Notes: generated from the sequence alone by a model not told the origin. Positions 29,667 through 39,636 are shown, counted from the first letter of the stretch. The stretch is 64,000 nucleotides of DNA from Mesorhizobium ventifaucium (GCF_935822925.1 NZ_CAKXZS010000008.1:141315-205314); one strand, 5' to 3'. Program-made: numbers and translations.

Positions 29667-29866
29667 CGGGCAACTCCGAAGGTTAGCGCTCTACGTCGCC
29701 CCAGCCGAATCCAGCCCTGCCTGTTCGGCCTTTGCAATTGGCGAAAGCGGGGCTGACGGCGCAATACCGCTTCGGCTTCGCCAACCGCCTGCGGTGGCAA
29801 GCGGTCGGGACAGGGCGCTGGCGAAGAAATCTGCAAACAGGTGAAATTCACAACTATCGCAAAGCC

Positions 29867-31336
29867 CTAACCCCCGCCTGCCGCCAGCAGCGACAGCGTG
29901 CGCACATTGTCCGAACCTTCGAAATCGGCAAGCCGGGTCGGATATTGCCCGGTGAAGCAGGCGTCGCAGAATTGCGGCTGCTCATTGTTGCGGCCGGCCT
30001 CGCCGACGGCGCGATAAAGCCCGTCGATCGACAGGAATCCGAGCGAATCGACGCGGATGAACTCGGCCATCTCTTCGACCGACATGCGTGACGCGAGCAG
30101 CTTCGATTTTTCCGGCGTGTCGACGCCGTAGAAGCAGGAAGCGCGCGTCGGCGGCGAGGCGATGCGCATGTGCACTTCCTTGGCGCCGGCATCGCGCACC
30201 ATCTGCACGATTTTTTGGCTGGTGGTGCCGCGCACGATCGAATCGTCGACCAGCACCACGCGCTTGCCTTCGATCATGCGGCGGTTGGCGTTGTGCTTGA
30301 GTTTGACGCCCATGTGGCGGATTGAATCGCCAGGCTGGATGAAGGTGCGGCCGACATAATGATTGCGGATGATGCCGAGCTCGAACGGGATGCCCGCGGC
30401 TTGCGAAAAGCCGATCGCCGCCGGAGTGCCGCTGTCCGGCACCGGCACGACGATGTCGGCCTCGACTGGGCTTTCGAGCGCCAGCTCGGCGCCGATGCGC
30501 TTGCGCACCTCGTAGACGTTGCGGCCTTCGACCGACGAATCCGGGCGCGCGAAATAGACATATTCGAAGATACAGAAGCGGGTCTTCTGCGGCTCGAACG
30601 GAAACAGGCTCTCAATGCCCTTGCCGGTGACGACGACCATCTCGCCGGGCTTCAGGTCGCGCACGAAACGCGCGCCGATGATGTCGAGCGCGCAGGTTTC
30701 GGAAGCCAGGATCCAGGCGCCGTCGAGATCGCCGAGCACCAGCGGGCGGATGCCGAGCGGATCGCGGCAGCCGATCATCTTCTTTGAAGTCATCGCCACC
30801 AGCGAGAAGGCGCCTTCGACCTGGCGCACCGCATCGATGAAGCGCGAGTTGAGATCGCGTTCCCTGCTGGTGGCGACCAGATGCAGCAGCGTCTCGGTGT
30901 CGGAGGTCGACGAGAAGATCGCGCCCTGTTTCTGAAGCGCGCGCTGCACAGTCATGGCATTGGTGAGGTTGCCGTTGTGGGCGACGGCGAAGCCGCCATC
31001 GGCTAGCTCAGCGAAAAACGGCTGGATGTTGCGCTGGCCGGCACCGCCTGTGGTGGCGTAGCGCGTGTGGCCGATGGCGCGGTTGCCTTGCAGGCTGTCG
31101 ATGACGCGCTGTTTGGTGAACGTATCGCCGATCAGGCCGACATGATGTTCGACATGGAACTGGGTGCCGTCATAGGAAACGATACCGGCCGCTTCCTGGC
31201 CGCGATGCTGCAACGCATGCAGGCCAAGCGTGACGATAGCTGCGGCGTCCTGCCGGCCGAAAATGCCGAACACACCGCATTCGTCATGGAAATGGTCGTC
31301 GGCTTCGGCGGAAAGCACGTCGTCTGCGTCTGCCAT
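29867..31336 (-). CDS. purF: Amidophosphoribosyltransferase
   Basis: A 489-residue enzyme that makes phosphoribosylamine from PRPP and glutamine, the first committed step of purine synthesis. A 19-residue propeptide precedes Cys20 (DECGVFGIF), the Ntn-glutaminase nucleophile. RGQEAAGI and HNGNLTN belong to the glutaminase half. The phosphoribosyltransferase half has the PRPP loop [13 protein letters not shown]. The long propeptide and conserved Cys in the C-terminal part suggest the Fe-S-containing B. subtilis-like type. It follows cvpA on the same strand. Confidence 0.97.
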   Translation of the reverse strand: MADADDVLSAEADDHFHDECGVFGIFGRQDAAAIVTLGLHALQHRGQEAAGIVSYDGTQFHVEHHVGLIGDTFTKQRVIDSLQGNRAIGHTRYATTGGAGQRNIQPFFAELADGGFAVAHNGNLTNAMTVQRALQKQGAIFSSTSDTETLLHLVATSRERDLNSRFIDAVRQVEGAFSLVAMTSKKMIGCRDPLGIRPLVLGDLDGAWILASETCALDIIGARFVRDLKPGEMVVVTGKGIESLFPFEPQKTRFCIFEYVYFARPDSSVEGRNVYEVRKRIGAELALESPVEADIVVPVPDSGTPAAIGFSQAAGIPFELGIIRNHYVGRTFIQPGDSIRHMGVKLKHNANRRMIEGKRVVLVDDSIVRGTTSQKIVQMVRDAGAKEVHMRIASPPTRASCFYGVDTPEKSKLLASRMSVEEMAEFIRVDSLGFLSIDGLYRAVGEAGRNNEQPQFCDACFTGQYPTRLADFEGSDNVRTLSLLAAGGG

Positions 31337-31414
31337 CTTCAGCTCCGCTAAAGTCGCTATATAGTGTGATGACTGCTCGAGAGCAACGTAGAGTTTGCGG
31401 CTTTCACATGATCG

Positions 31415-32083
31415 TCAGTTTGCCGGCGCCGGATTGGCCGGTGCATTGTCGGCCGGTGGCGCGTTGGTCTCGCTGCCCTCGGGCGCCGGAGCATCGTCGC
31501 CGGTTGCCGGTGCGTCCGCCGCGGGTGCGTCCGCTGCCGGAGGTGTCTCGGCGCCGGTCTCGGGTGCCGGCTGGCTAGGATTGAGCCTGTTGAGGATCGC
31601 GTTTTCCGGATCCTCGGGCAGCAGGCTTTCGAGCTTGGCGCCAATCGATTCGAGCAGCGGCCGCGACTTGGCATCGGCGACCCAGCCCGGAGCCTTGGGG
31701 CCGGCCAGCCAGTTGAAGAACAGCAGGGCCACCGCGACCACCAGGATGCCGCGCGCCGCGCCATAGAGAAAACCAAGCGTGCGATCGAGCGCGCCGACCC
31801 TGGAATCGATGATCCAGTCGGCGAGTTTCATTGTGATGACGGAAACGATGATCAGCGCGACGATGAAGACGATGCCGGCGGCGGCGGCCATGGCAATCTT
31901 CTCATTGTCGACATAGGGCTGAACGTAAGGCAGGACCGGTTGGTAGAAAAAGAACGCTGCCGCGGCCGCCGCTATCCAGGAGATGACGGAAAGGATCTCG
32001 CGCGAAAAGCCGCGAACCATGGCGAGCATCGCCGAGACCAAGGTGAAGCCGACGAGAATTCCGTCAAGCAGCGTAATCGGCAT
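31415..32083 (-). CDS. cvpA: CvpA family membrane protein
   Basis: A 222-residue inner-membrane protein with four helices in the first 150 residues (LLDGILVGFTLVSAMLAMVRG, the family start). The cytoplasmic or periplasmic tail (residues 165-222) is rich in Pro/Ala and of low complexity. CvpA proteins are linked to envelope integrity and bile/colicin V phenotypes in enterobacteria; the molecular role is unclear. Position directly before purF is a widely conserved linkage. Start at 32083 follows radA by 27 bp. Confidence 0.9.
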   Translation of the reverse strand: MPITLLDGILVGFTLVSAMLAMVRGFSREILSVISWIAAAAAAFFFYQPVLPYVQPYVDNEKIAMAAAAGIVFIVALIIVSVITMKLADWIIDSRVGALDRTLGFLYGAARGILVVAVALLFFNWLAGPKAPGWVADAKSRPLLESIGAKLESLLPEDPENAILNRLNPSQPAPETGAETPPAADAPAADAPATGDDAPAPEGSETNAPPADNAPANPAPAN

Positions 32084-32110
32084 GTCTTTTGCCCCACTTC
32101 ATGAGCCGCG

Positions 32111-33514
32111 TCATTCTTGCACGTCGGCGCGGCTGCGCCGTGAGCCGGCTATACGCGCCACGAGATCGGCAAGCTCGGTGGGCTGGAAAGCGCCGGCCCC
32201 TATCCCCCCGGCAAGTTCCTCGCTGCCCAAGGGCAGAACCGCGCTTCCAAAACCCAGCTTTTCGGCTTCCTTCAGGCGCTGCTGCGCGTGCGCAACCGGC
32301 CTCACGGCGCCCGAAAGGCTGATTTCGCCGAAATAGACGCAATCGGCGGGAAGGGCAAGACCAGTGAGCGAGGAAACCAGTGCGGCCGCCACCGCCAGAT
32401 CGGCAGCCGGCTCCGAGATACGGTAGCCGCCGGCGACGTTGAGATAGACGTCATGCGTGCCAAAGCGGACTCCGCAATGGGCTTCGAGAACGGCGAGGAT
32501 CATCGACAGCCGGGCGCCGTCCCAGCCGACGACGGCGCGACGCGGCGTGCCCAGCGACGACGGCGCCACCAGCGCCTGGATCTCGACCAGCACCGGCCTG
32601 GTACCTTCCATGCCGGCGAAAACCGCGGCGCCCGGCGCTTTCGCATGGCGTTCGCCGAGAAAAAGCTCGGATGGATTGGCGACCTCGCGCAGACCCATAT
32701 CAGACATTTCGAACACGCCGATCTCGTCTGTCGGTCCGAAGCGGTTCTTGACAGTGCGCAGAATGCGGTAGTGGTGGCCGCCTTCGCCCTCGAAATAAAG
32801 CACCGCGTCGACCATATGCTCGATGACGCGCGGCCCGGCGATCTGGCCTTCCTTGGTAACGTGGCCGACGAGCACGATCGCCGCCCCTGTAGATTTGGCA
32901 TAGCGGATCATCGCCTGGGCGGCGGCACGCACCTGGGTAACGGTGCCGGGCGCCGAATCGGCCATGTCGGTCCACAAGGTCTGGATCGAATCGAGGATCA
33001 CCAGGTCGGGCCGCTTGCCGTCGGCGATGGTGGCGAGGATGTCCTCGACGTTGGTTTCGGCGGCAAGCTCCACCGGGGTCGAGGCGACGCCGAGCCGCTG
33101 CGCGCGCAGCCTGATCTGGGCGACCGCCTCTTCGCCCGAGACATAGACGATGCGGTGGCCCTTTGCCGCGAGCGCGGCTGCCGCCTGGGTCAACAGCGTT
33201 GACTTGCCGATGCCGGGATCGCCGCCGACCAGAAGGGCCGAGCCGCGCACGAAACCGCCGCCCGTGGCGCGGTCGAGTTCGCCAATGCCGGAAACGATGC
33301 GTGGCGCGTCCTCGATGTCGCCGGACAAAGTCGTGAGCACGACTGCGCGGCCCTTGCGCGCATTGCGGGTGTTGGCGGGACCCGAGCCGATGCCGCCGGA
33401 CGTGCCTTCCTCGACCAGCGTATTCCACTCGCCGCAGGCATCACATTTGCCGGCCCAGCGCTGATGCACCGAACCGCAATTCTGGCAAATGAACTGGATG
33501 CGCGATTTAGCCAT
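32111..33514 (-). CDS. radA: DNA repair protein RadA (Sms)
   Basis: A 467-residue RecA-like protein that drives branch migration in recombinational repair. The N-terminal C4 zinc finger uses Cys10, Cys13, Cys24 and Cys27. Walker A GGDPGIGKST sits at about 97-106. The RadA-specific KNRFGPTDEIG motif follows, and the C-terminal Lon-protease-like domain lacks the catalytic Ser, as in all RadA. Length fits the family. It lies upstream of cvpA-purF in one transcription direction. Confidence 0.97.
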   Translation of the reverse strand: MAKSRIQFICQNCGSVHQRWAGKCDACGEWNTLVEEGTSGGIGSGPANTRNARKGRAVVLTTLSGDIEDAPRIVSGIGELDRATGGGFVRGSALLVGGDPGIGKSTLLTQAAAALAAKGHRIVYVSGEEAVAQIRLRAQRLGVASTPVELAAETNVEDILATIADGKRPDLVILDSIQTLWTDMADSAPGTVTQVRAAAQAMIRYAKSTGAAIVLVGHVTKEGQIAGPRVIEHMVDAVLYFEGEGGHHYRILRTVKNRFGPTDEIGVFEMSDMGLREVANPSELFLGERHAKAPGAAVFAGMEGTRPVLVEIQALVAPSSLGTPRRAVVGWDGARLSMILAVLEAHCGVRFGTHDVYLNVAGGYRISEPAADLAVAAALVSSLTGLALPADCVYFGEISLSGAVRPVAHAQQRLKEAEKLGFGSAVLPLGSEELAGGIGAGAFQPTELADLVARIAGSRRSRADVQE

Positions 33515-33594
33515 GAGATCTCGCCCACTTTTGAAGGGAGGAGGACCGAGACCGTCCGCATTTTCGGCCGGGGTTTGGCGAGCGCGGATGCAAT

Positions 33595-33828
33595 TCAGCG
33601 TTTCTTGGTGAGAGCGCGAACTTCGGCAAGCGACTCGTTGAGCAACTGCGGATCGGGCGATAGCATCTGTGTGTCGTAAATGGAGATCATTCCTTGTGTT
33701 TGGCCTACAAGCTCAGGCTCCGCTTTCCGCGCCTCCTCATCAATCGCGTCGACGTAAAACAAGAAATTCTGCCCAGCCAGAACAGGCACGCCGCATCCTC
33801 CCATGATCAGAGTGGTCGTGGAAATCAC
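33595..33828 (-). pseudogene. C-terminal half of frameshifted secreted protein
   Basis: A frame of 77 residues starts at GTG 33828, overlapping the stop of the preceding frame (GTGA). VISTTTLIMGGCGVPVLAGQNFLFYVD is not a natural start. It continues the domain broken at GNPEPNV. One added base (aatgtg-G-tgatt) would fuse them to GNPEPNVVISTTTL, giving one protein of about 170 residues. The CGVPVLAGQNFLFY segment is typical of TIMP/NTR-like secreted bacterial domains. Either a genuine frameshift or a sequencing deletion. Confidence 0.65.
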
Positions 33829-34112
33829 ACATTGGGTTCCGGGTTGCCCTTGAACACCTCCATTGTCTCGTAGCGTACGTTAACCAGTATCCGACTATCA
33901 CCCTCATCGGCTGGGACAGTTCCAAGTTTTGTTGGACTAAGCTCGGTGGCTGTCACCAAGCTTCGGAACACTAGGGCCGCCTCAGCAAATGCTCGCTGCG
34001 GCGTCCAGTTTGCAGGCATGGAACAAGCTGAAGCGACGTCAGGCAGGACAGCCGCGCTGACGAGCGCGAGAGTCAGAGTGACAGAAAACCTGAAACGCTC
34101 GCCCATGCTCAT
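33825..34112 (-). CDS. N-terminal half of frameshifted secreted TIMP-like protein
   Basis: A 95-residue frame with a signal peptide (VTLTLALVSAAVLPDVASA) and mature start CSMPANWTPQRAFAEAALVFRS. VRYETMEVFKGNPEPN then runs into TGA. The layout (Cys right after the signal peptide, VF.S/G.V strand, VFKG) resembles small NTR/TIMP-like secreted proteins of unknown function. Its ATG overlaps the dnaB stop by ATGA, so translation would be coupled to dnaB. Base composition is AT-richer than most neighbours, matching the 3' part of dnaB. The rest of the domain lies in the frame at 33595-33828. Confidence 0.65.
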   Translation of the reverse strand: MSMGERFRFSVTLTLALVSAAVLPDVASACSMPANWTPQRAFAEAALVFRSLVTATELSPTKLGTVPADEGDSRILVNVRYETMEVFKGNPEPNV

Positions 34113-35599
34113 TCAAACCGATCCGGCAGATGATCCTCTTCGGCGAGGTCGGAGAAGCGAGTGAACTCGCCCTGGAAGGCAAGGCTAACAGTGCCCGTTG
34201 GGCCATGGCGCTGCTTTGCAATGATCACCTCGGCCTTGCCTTGAACCTCTCTCATTTTTGTTTCCCAAGTGAGGTACTCTGGCGTGTTTTTCTCAGGCTC
34301 TTTGTTCTTTATGTAGTATTCCTCGCGATACACAAAGAGCACCACGTCAGCGTCTTGCTCAATTGAGCCTGATTCGCGCAAGTCCGACAGCTGAGGATGC
34401 TTGTCATCCCGGCTTTCGACTTGTCGCGAAAGCTGTGAAAGAGCAATAATTGGAACATTGAGTTCTTTTCCAAGCGCCTTCAAGCCGGTGGTAATCTCAG
34501 TGATTTCCTGGACGCGGTTTTGCGAGGCTTTGGCGGTCGATCCCTGCATGAGCTGGATGTAATCAATGACCATCACATCTAACCCGCGCTGGCGCTTAAG
34601 ACGGCGGGCGCGAGCCGCGAGCTGAGCAATCGAAATACCGCCCGTTTGATCGATGAACAGCGGGCGTTTGTGATTTTCTTGGGTGTAGGCAACGAGCTTT
34701 CCGAAGTCAGCTTCAGTCAGATCGCCACGTCTAATCTTCGATGACGGGATTTCGGTCTGCTCGGAAATGATACGGGTGGCGAGCTGTTCCGACGACATTT
34801 CGAGCGAGAAGAAGCCGACGACGCCGCCATTGGCCGCCTTGAATGAGCCGTCGGCCTGTGGTGCCGGCTCATAGGCGGCAGCGATGTTGTACGCGATGTT
34901 CGTAGCAAGCGAGGTCTTGCCCATGCCGGGGCGACCGGCGATGATGATCAGGTCGGATGGCTGCAGTCCACCCATGCGGTGGTCGAGATCACGCAGGCCT
35001 GTGGCAATACCTGACAGATGGCCGTCGCGCATATAGGCGGCGCTCGCCATGTCGACGGCGTTTTTCAAAGCATCGGAAAAACTCTCGAAGCCGCCATCGT
35101 AGCGGCCGGTCTCGGCCAGTTCGAACAGGCGCCGCTCGGCATCCTCGATCTGCTCGGACGGCGACATGTCGACCGGCGCATCGTAGGCGATGTTGACCAT
35201 GTCTTCGCCGACGGTGATCAGAGCGCGCCGCGTGGCGAGATCGTAGATGGCGCGGCCATAGTCGGCGGCGTTGACGACGGTGACCGCCTCGACGGCCAGC
35301 CGCACGATATATTGCGCAACCGTCATGTCGCCGACCTTCTCGTCGGCCGGCAGGAAGGTCTTCAGCGTGATCGGTGTCGCCACCTTGCCCATGCGGATGA
35401 GTTCGGCGGCGACCTCGAAGATTTTTCTGTGCAGCGGCTCGTAGAAATGGCCGGATTTCAGGAAGTCCGACACGCGGTAGAAGGCATCGTTGTTGACGAG
35501 AATGGCGCCGAGCAGTGCCTGCTCGGCCTCGATGTTGTTCGGTGCCTCGCGATAGAGCGGTTGCTCCGCGACGCCGAATTTTCGCGCTGCCTCAGCCAT
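34109..35599 (-). CDS. dnaB: Replicative DNA helicase
   Basis: A 496-residue hexameric helicase that unwinds DNA at the replication fork. The N-terminal primase-interacting domain (PNNIEAEQALLGAILVNN) and linker precede the RecA-like motor with Walker A GRPGMGKTS (about 219-227), FFSLEMSSEQL, Walker B VMVIDYIQLM and the ALSQLSR motif. ATG at 35599 with GGGGAC upstream is preferred over the frame's first ATG at 35683. The distal third of the gene is visibly poorer in GC than the first half, by hand count about 51% for 34201-34560 against about 64% for 35041-35340. Confidence 0.96.
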   Translation of the reverse strand: MAEAARKFGVAEQPLYREAPNNIEAEQALLGAILVNNDAFYRVSDFLKSGHFYEPLHRKIFEVAAELIRMGKVATPITLKTFLPADEKVGDMTVAQYIVRLAVEAVTVVNAADYGRAIYDLATRRALITVGEDMVNIAYDAPVDMSPSEQIEDAERRLFELAETGRYDGGFESFSDALKNAVDMASAAYMRDGHLSGIATGLRDLDHRMGGLQPSDLIIIAGRPGMGKTSLATNIAYNIAAAYEPAPQADGSFKAANGGVVGFFSLEMSSEQLATRIISEQTEIPSSKIRRGDLTEADFGKLVAYTQENHKRPLFIDQTGGISIAQLAARARRLKRQRGLDVMVIDYIQLMQGSTAKASQNRVQEITEITTGLKALGKELNVPIIALSQLSRQVESRDDKHPQLSDLRESGSIEQDADVVLFVYREEYYIKNKEPEKNTPEYLTWETKMREVQGKAEVIIAKQRHGPTGTVSLAFQGEFTRFSDLAEEDHLPDRFE

Positions 35600-35847
35600 G
35601 ATGTCCCCGAATTTCGATCCCGACCTCTCGATACCAGAACGAGAAAAAGCAGGTGCTGACTTATATGCATCACTCGCGTTCAATCAGCGTTGATGCCCGC
35701 TGTTCACAGGAACGGCAAACCGTCCACAGGACAGAACTCCCGGGCTCTGATTCCATTTGACTCGGCAAGGTCGCGATTCTACGCAATGAATTGAACAAAT
35801 CAAGAACAAAATCGAAGAGAAGGAGCTGCACAGGAATCGATGCGAGA

Positions 35848-36810
35848 CTAGACTGCGTCGCCCCAGTCCAGCCGTCGAGCCAGCCTGAACACATCGCCGT
35901 CGCGCCTGGTGAATAGTTTCTCGTCGGCACCGCCGTCCTTTTCGCAAAGTTTCAGCAGGACCTTGCCGGAGCCTGATTTCGGCGGTGCGATCACCCGCGC
36001 CTGCGGCGGGGCAACAGCGTGGCGGGAGGCGGCGACGTAGATGAATTTCTCGTCCTCCCATGGCACGTCGGCGTCCTTGGCCAGCCGGTGCAGGCGCGAA
36101 CGCGCGACACGGCGCGAAAAATGGCACCAGTCGGGCGGCGCGAGCGGGCAGGGTGACTTATGCGGGCAAGGCGCAAGCACGTGCGCGCCCGCCTCGATCA
36201 GGTGCCGGCGCACCGCAAGGATGCGCTGCCATCCGGCCGGCGTGCCCGGCTCGACGACCAGCAGCGTGTCGTCGGTCAGGTGCCAGAGCCGGTCGATGAG
36301 TTTTGGCAGCGACACCGGTCCGATCTCGTCCAGCACATAGGCGCAGGTGACTAGCTCGGCCGGCTTTAGATCGGCGAGATCGAGGGTGATATCGCCGGCC
36401 AGCCAGGCGACCCTGGCCGTCATCGCCTCAGCGGCAAGCGCCGCGCCGACCCGGCGCACCGCGGCGCTCGCCTCGATCAGCACCGCCTGCTCGAGGTCGG
36501 GCCAGAGATCGAGCGCAGCCCAAAGCACGGTGCCAGGGCCGGCGCCGATATCGAGCAGGGTTTTGAGTGCATAATCGGGCCTTGCCTCGCTGACCGCATC
36601 GAGACTGGCACGAACGGCGGCATAGGTCGCCGGCAGGCGCGTCGCCAGATAAGCCTTGACCGCGATCTCCTCAGCCATATGCAGGCGGCCGTCGCGCAGT
36701 TCGGCGCGATAGCGGTCCGACAGCGTTTTTGCCGCTTGCTTCAGCGTCGGCAGCAGTACTTTTTCGAGGAGGCGCTCGACGCCCTGTCGAAGCGTGATAG
36801 GCAGTTCCAT
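35848..36810 (-). CDS. Rsm22-type small-subunit rRNA methyltransferase
   Basis: A 320-residue SAM-dependent methyltransferase of the Rsm22/mitochondrial-ribosome family (PF09243). SAM loop LLDIGAGPGTVLWAAL lies near residue 87; LVVEPGTPAGWQRIL follows. The family's cysteine-rich motif CPHKSPCPLAPPDWCHFSRR (about 213-232) may bind iron-sulfur or zinc. It probably acts on 16S rRNA or ribosome assembly, by family inference. It lies upstream of dnaB, same strand, with 248 bp between, and 3 bp after the YnfA gene. Confidence 0.85.
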   Translation of the reverse strand: MELPITLRQGVERLLEKVLLPTLKQAAKTLSDRYRAELRDGRLHMAEEIAVKAYLATRLPATYAAVRASLDAVSEARPDYALKTLLDIGAGPGTVLWAALDLWPDLEQAVLIEASAAVRRVGAALAAEAMTARVAWLAGDITLDLADLKPAELVTCAYVLDEIGPVSLPKLIDRLWHLTDDTLLVVEPGTPAGWQRILAVRRHLIEAGAHVLAPCPHKSPCPLAPPDWCHFSRRVARSRLHRLAKDADVPWEDEKFIYVAASRHAVAPPQARVIAPPKSGSGKVLLKLCEKDGGADEKLFTRRDGDVFRLARRLDWGDAV

Positions 36811-36813
36811 AGC

Positions 36814-37137
36814 TCAGGCACTCCGAGGTGCGAGCAGGATCACCGAGGCGCCAACGATGCAGAGCGCGGAACCGGCGAGGTCAAAACGGTCGGGGGGTAC
36901 GCCTTCCACCAGCCACAGCCATCCGAGCGAGGCGGCGATATAAATGCCGCCATAGGCGGCATAGGCGCGGCCCGCAGCACTGATGTCTACCAGCGCTAGC
37001 AGGAAGCCGAACAGGGCGAGCGAGACCAGGCCTGGCGCCAGCCACAGCGGCGACTTTTCCAGCCGCCACCACGCCCAGATCGAAAAGCAGCCGGCGATCT
37101 CGGCAAGGGCAGCAACGACGTAGATGAGATAGGTCAT
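36814..37137 (-). CDS. ynfA: YnfA (UPF0060) family membrane protein
   Basis: A 107-residue inner-membrane protein with four helices, exactly the family size. [21 protein letters not shown] and [31 protein letters not shown] are signature stretches. It is related to small multidrug transporters, so drug export is possible but the substrate is unproven. The start at 37137 ([16 protein letters not shown]) is fixed by family length; the frame extends upstream without homology. It ends 3 bp before the Rsm22 gene. Confidence 0.92.
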   Translation of the reverse strand: MTYLIYVVAALAEIAGCFSIWAWWRLEKSPLWLAPGLVSLALFGFLLALVDISAAGRAYAAYGGIYIAASLGWLWLVEGVPPDRFDLAGSALCIVGASVILLAPRSA

Positions 37138-37222
37138 GAAAAAAGGTCTCGCGGCGGCGACGAGACCTTTTTCAGCGTGCGGGCCGGCAATGGCAAGCGG
37201 CAATGGCGTGATCGCCGGCAGT

Positions 37223-38512
37223 CTACTCCATATCCGCCACCTTGCGACGCCGAGCGGGCTTGGCGGCAGGGGCTTTTGGGCGATGCCCCATGTCGCGCAG
37301 CTGCAACGCCTTCTCGCATTTGGCCATATAGTCGCGAGACATCGGCAGCGTGTCGTTCTTCTTGGCGATCTGGATTTGGAAGACCACGAGATCCTGCCAG
37401 CGGAAAGCGGCTTCCGAGGCTGCCAGATAGAACTCCCACATACGGCAAAACCGTTCGTCATAAATCGCCTTGGCCTTGTCGCGGTTGGCGGCAAAGCGCT
37501 CGCTCCAATGCCTCAGCGTCTCGGCATAATGTAGCCGCAGGACTTCGATGTCGGTGACGATGAGGCCCGACTTTTCGATCGCCGGCATCACTTCCGAGAG
37601 CGACGGGATGTAGCCGCCCGGGAAAATGTATTTGCGGATGAAGGCGCTGGTTGCCCACGGCGCGCCGGAACGGCCGATCGTGTGCAGCAGCATGACGCCG
37701 TCCGGCTTCAAAAGCGTCGCCGATTTGTCGAAGAAGGTGCGGTAGTGGTTGACGCCGACATGCTCGAACATGCCGACCGAGACGATGCGGTCGAAACGCT
37801 CGTTGAGCTCGCGGTAATCCCTCAATTCGAAATGCACGCGGTTTTCCAGGCCTTGCGCATGGGCGCAGTCGGTGGCGACGCCATGCTGCTCGGTCGACAG
37901 CGTCACACCTTGCACGTCGACGTCGAAGGACTTGGCGAGATAGAGACCGAGCCCACCCCAACCGGAGCCGATGTCGAGCACCGTCTGGCCGGCCTTCAGC
38001 CTGAGCTTGGCGGCAATATGGCGCTTCTTGGCTGCCTGCGCCTCGTCGAGCGTCATGTCCGGCTGCTCGAAATAGGCGCAGGAATACTGCATGTCCTCGT
38101 CGAGGAAGAGTCTGTAGAGGTCGCCCGACAGATCATAGTGGCGCTGCACGTTGCGGCGCGCGCGCGCTGCCGTGTTGATCTGCTGCAGGCGGCGGAAAGC
38201 GTGACGCAGGCCTTCGATCGCCTTCGACCAGGTGGCATCGATGCCGCCGCTATCCATGTTCTGGAAGGCGATGCGCATCACCCCCAGCACGCCGCCCTCG
38301 AGTATGTCGAGCTCACCGTCCATATAGGCTTCCGGCACCGCCAGCATCGGATCGAAGGTGATGGCGCGCTCGGCATGGGCGGTCTTGATGTGCATGTGCA
38401 CCAGATCGCCGCTGCCGTCGCCGAAGATCACCGAGAGGCCTTTCGGTCCGGTGACTTTGAGATTGCCGGTGCGCACCAGGCGGTCGAGAATGCGTTTCAG
38501 CAGAATATTCAT
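37223..38512 (-). CDS. cfa: Cyclopropane-fatty-acyl-phospholipid synthase
   Basis: A 429-residue SAM-dependent enzyme that adds a methylene to unsaturated acyl chains in membrane phospholipid. An N-terminal lipid-binding domain (residues 1-120) precedes the methyltransferase core with [16 protein letters not shown] near residue 190, [12 protein letters not shown] and the FEHVG motif. The C-terminal basic tail is Ala/Lys-rich. Start at 38512 has gaggggac nine bases upstream. It lies alone after the ribosomal operon, with a palindromic repeat in its 5' region. Confidence 0.94.
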   Translation of the reverse strand: MNILLKRILDRLVRTGNLKVTGPKGLSVIFGDGSGDLVHMHIKTAHAERAITFDPMLAVPEAYMDGELDILEGGVLGVMRIAFQNMDSGGIDATWSKAIEGLRHAFRRLQQINTAARARRNVQRHYDLSGDLYRLFLDEDMQYSCAYFEQPDMTLDEAQAAKKRHIAAKLRLKAGQTVLDIGSGWGGLGLYLAKSFDVDVQGVTLSTEQHGVATDCAHAQGLENRVHFELRDYRELNERFDRIVSVGMFEHVGVNHYRTFFDKSATLLKPDGVMLLHTIGRSGAPWATSAFIRKYIFPGGYIPSLSEVMPAIEKSGLIVTDIEVLRLHYAETLRHWSERFAANRDKAKAIYDERFCRMWEFYLAASEAAFRWQDLVVFQIQIAKKNDTLPMSRDYMAKCEKALQLRDMGHRPKAPAAKPARRRKVADME

Positions 38513-38550
38513 GACCAATGTCCCCTCTCGGCCAGACACGCTGTCTCGGC

Positions 38551-38589
38551 GCATGACCCCGAAAATCGAAATCGATTTTCGGGTCATGC
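38551..38589. repeat. Intergenic palindrome upstream of cfa, copy C
   Basis: Near-perfect inverted repeat: gcatgacccc-gaaaatcg at 38551-38568 and cgattttcgggtcatgc at 38573-38589, with one extra c in the left arm and a 4-base centre. A strong hairpin in DNA or RNA. It shares the ccgaaaa / ttttcgg core with the elements at 507 and 39579. It sits 39 bases before the cfa start in the untranslated region, so it may affect cfa expression. Confidence 0.75.
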
Positions 38590-38687
38590 GCCAACCAAAG
38601 TTCTACAGCGTCCTTTGCGCGTCCAAACGACGCGCGGCGTTGTAGTCTGCATCAATATATAGGGGGTCGAAAAGTTCCTTTTGGCAC

Positions 38688-38714
38688 AAAAAAGCCCGGG
38701 CGAGAGGCCCGGGC
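38688..38714 (-). terminator. Rho-independent terminator of the rpsF-rpsR-rplI operon
   Basis: Read on the minus strand: two perfect 8-bp arms gcccgggc (38714-38707 and 38701-38694), a 5-base loop and then tttttt from 38693 on. It lies about 70 bases after the rplI stop in the correct direction, a classical strong intrinsic terminator. Confidence 0.9.
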
Positions 38715-38784
38715 GTTGGTCCAGAAATGACTGGAAGCCGACGAAACGTTTTAAAGCGCCGCTCTGACGCCTTGTGACATGCAA

Positions 38785-39369
38785 TCAGCCGTTGTCTTCG
38801 CCGCCTTCGAACTCGGCATTGGGATCGAAGAAGTTGTCCGGGCGCGCATTGTCGTTGATGTCGTCGCCATAGATGGCTTCGGCTGTGGTCAGCGTCTCGC
38901 CCTTGGCCTGGCGCTCAGCTTCGTCGGCGGTGCGGGCGATGTTGAGCGTGATGGCGACCTCGACTTCCGGATGCAGCGCGATCGCCACATTGGTCAGGCC
39001 GATGGTCTTGATCGGCTGGTTGAGCAGGATCTGGTTGCGGTGGACCGAGAAACCTTCCGCCGTCAGCAACTCGGCGATGTCGCGGGTCGACACCGAGCCG
39101 TAGAGCTGGCCGGTTTCACCGGCCGAACGCACGGCGATGAAGCTCTTGCCGTCCAGCTTTTCCGAAATCTGCATCGCCTCGGACTTGCGCTCGAGGTTGC
39201 GGGCTTCGAGCTGGGCGCGCTGGCCTTCGAATTTCTTCTTGTTCGCTTCGTTGGCGCGCAGCGCCTTGCCCTGCGGCAGCAGGAAGTTGCGGGCGAATCC
39301 ATCCTTGACCTTGACGGTATCGCCCATCTGGCCGAGGCGGGAAACGCGTTCGAGAAGAATGACATCCAT
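38785..39369 (-). CDS. rplI: Large ribosomal subunit protein bL9
   Basis: A 194-residue L9 protein that binds 23S rRNA near the L1 stalk. [32 protein letters not shown] is the universal start, followed by the long connecting helix and the C-terminal domain. The acidic tail (residues about 165-194, ending FEGGEDNG) is the extension seen in Rhizobiales. The frame continues 43 codons upstream but MDVILLE is the conserved start, with aaggaac ten bases before it. A strong terminator follows. Confidence 0.97.
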   Translation of the reverse strand: MDVILLERVSRLGQMGDTVKVKDGFARNFLLPQGKALRANEANKKKFEGQRAQLEARNLERKSEAMQISEKLDGKSFIAVRSAGETGQLYGSVSTRDIAELLTAEGFSVHRNQILLNQPIKTIGLTNVAIALHPEVEVAITLNIARTADEAERQAKGETLTTAEAIYGDDINDNARPDNFFDPNAEFEGGEDNG

Positions 39370-39578
39370 GGTTTTGTTCCTTCGTTTGGGCGCCAAATCA
39401 CTGGCATCGACGCCGAATTGTCTGGAACAGGTCAGGAAGCTAAGGGCGTCGCCGCCGATGTCGCTGTCCTGCCTGTCGCGGCAGTTAGAGGTCTTCACCT
39501 CAACCCGGGATTTGATGGCAACCCTGCGGCGCCCGTCGCCGTGGGAAAAGCGGGCGGCGAACCGCCCGCTGGCTAGGC

Positions 39579-39628
39579 CATGATCCCGAAAAGTGGAAAC
39601 CGGTTTTCGGAGAAGATCATAGTCAACT
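39579..39628. repeat. Intergenic palindromic repeat, copy D (best preserved)
   Basis: Contains atgatcccgaaaagtggaaa and ggttttcggagaagatcat: inverted arms atgatc/gatcat and ccgaaaa/ttttcgg around a short centre. This is the clearest copy of the dispersed family seen also near 507, 16.74 and 38.55 kb, with part near 48.34 kb. It lies between rpsR and rplI inside an operon, so it is transcribed and can form an mRNA hairpin that could set expression or decay between the two cistrons. Confidence 0.75.
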
Positions 39629-39636
39629 AATCAGTG

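Noticed and set aside
35600..35683. Upstream start for dnaB (28 extra residues)
   Set aside because: Extra residues lack homology, while MAEAARKFGV has a good ribosome site and matches the family start.
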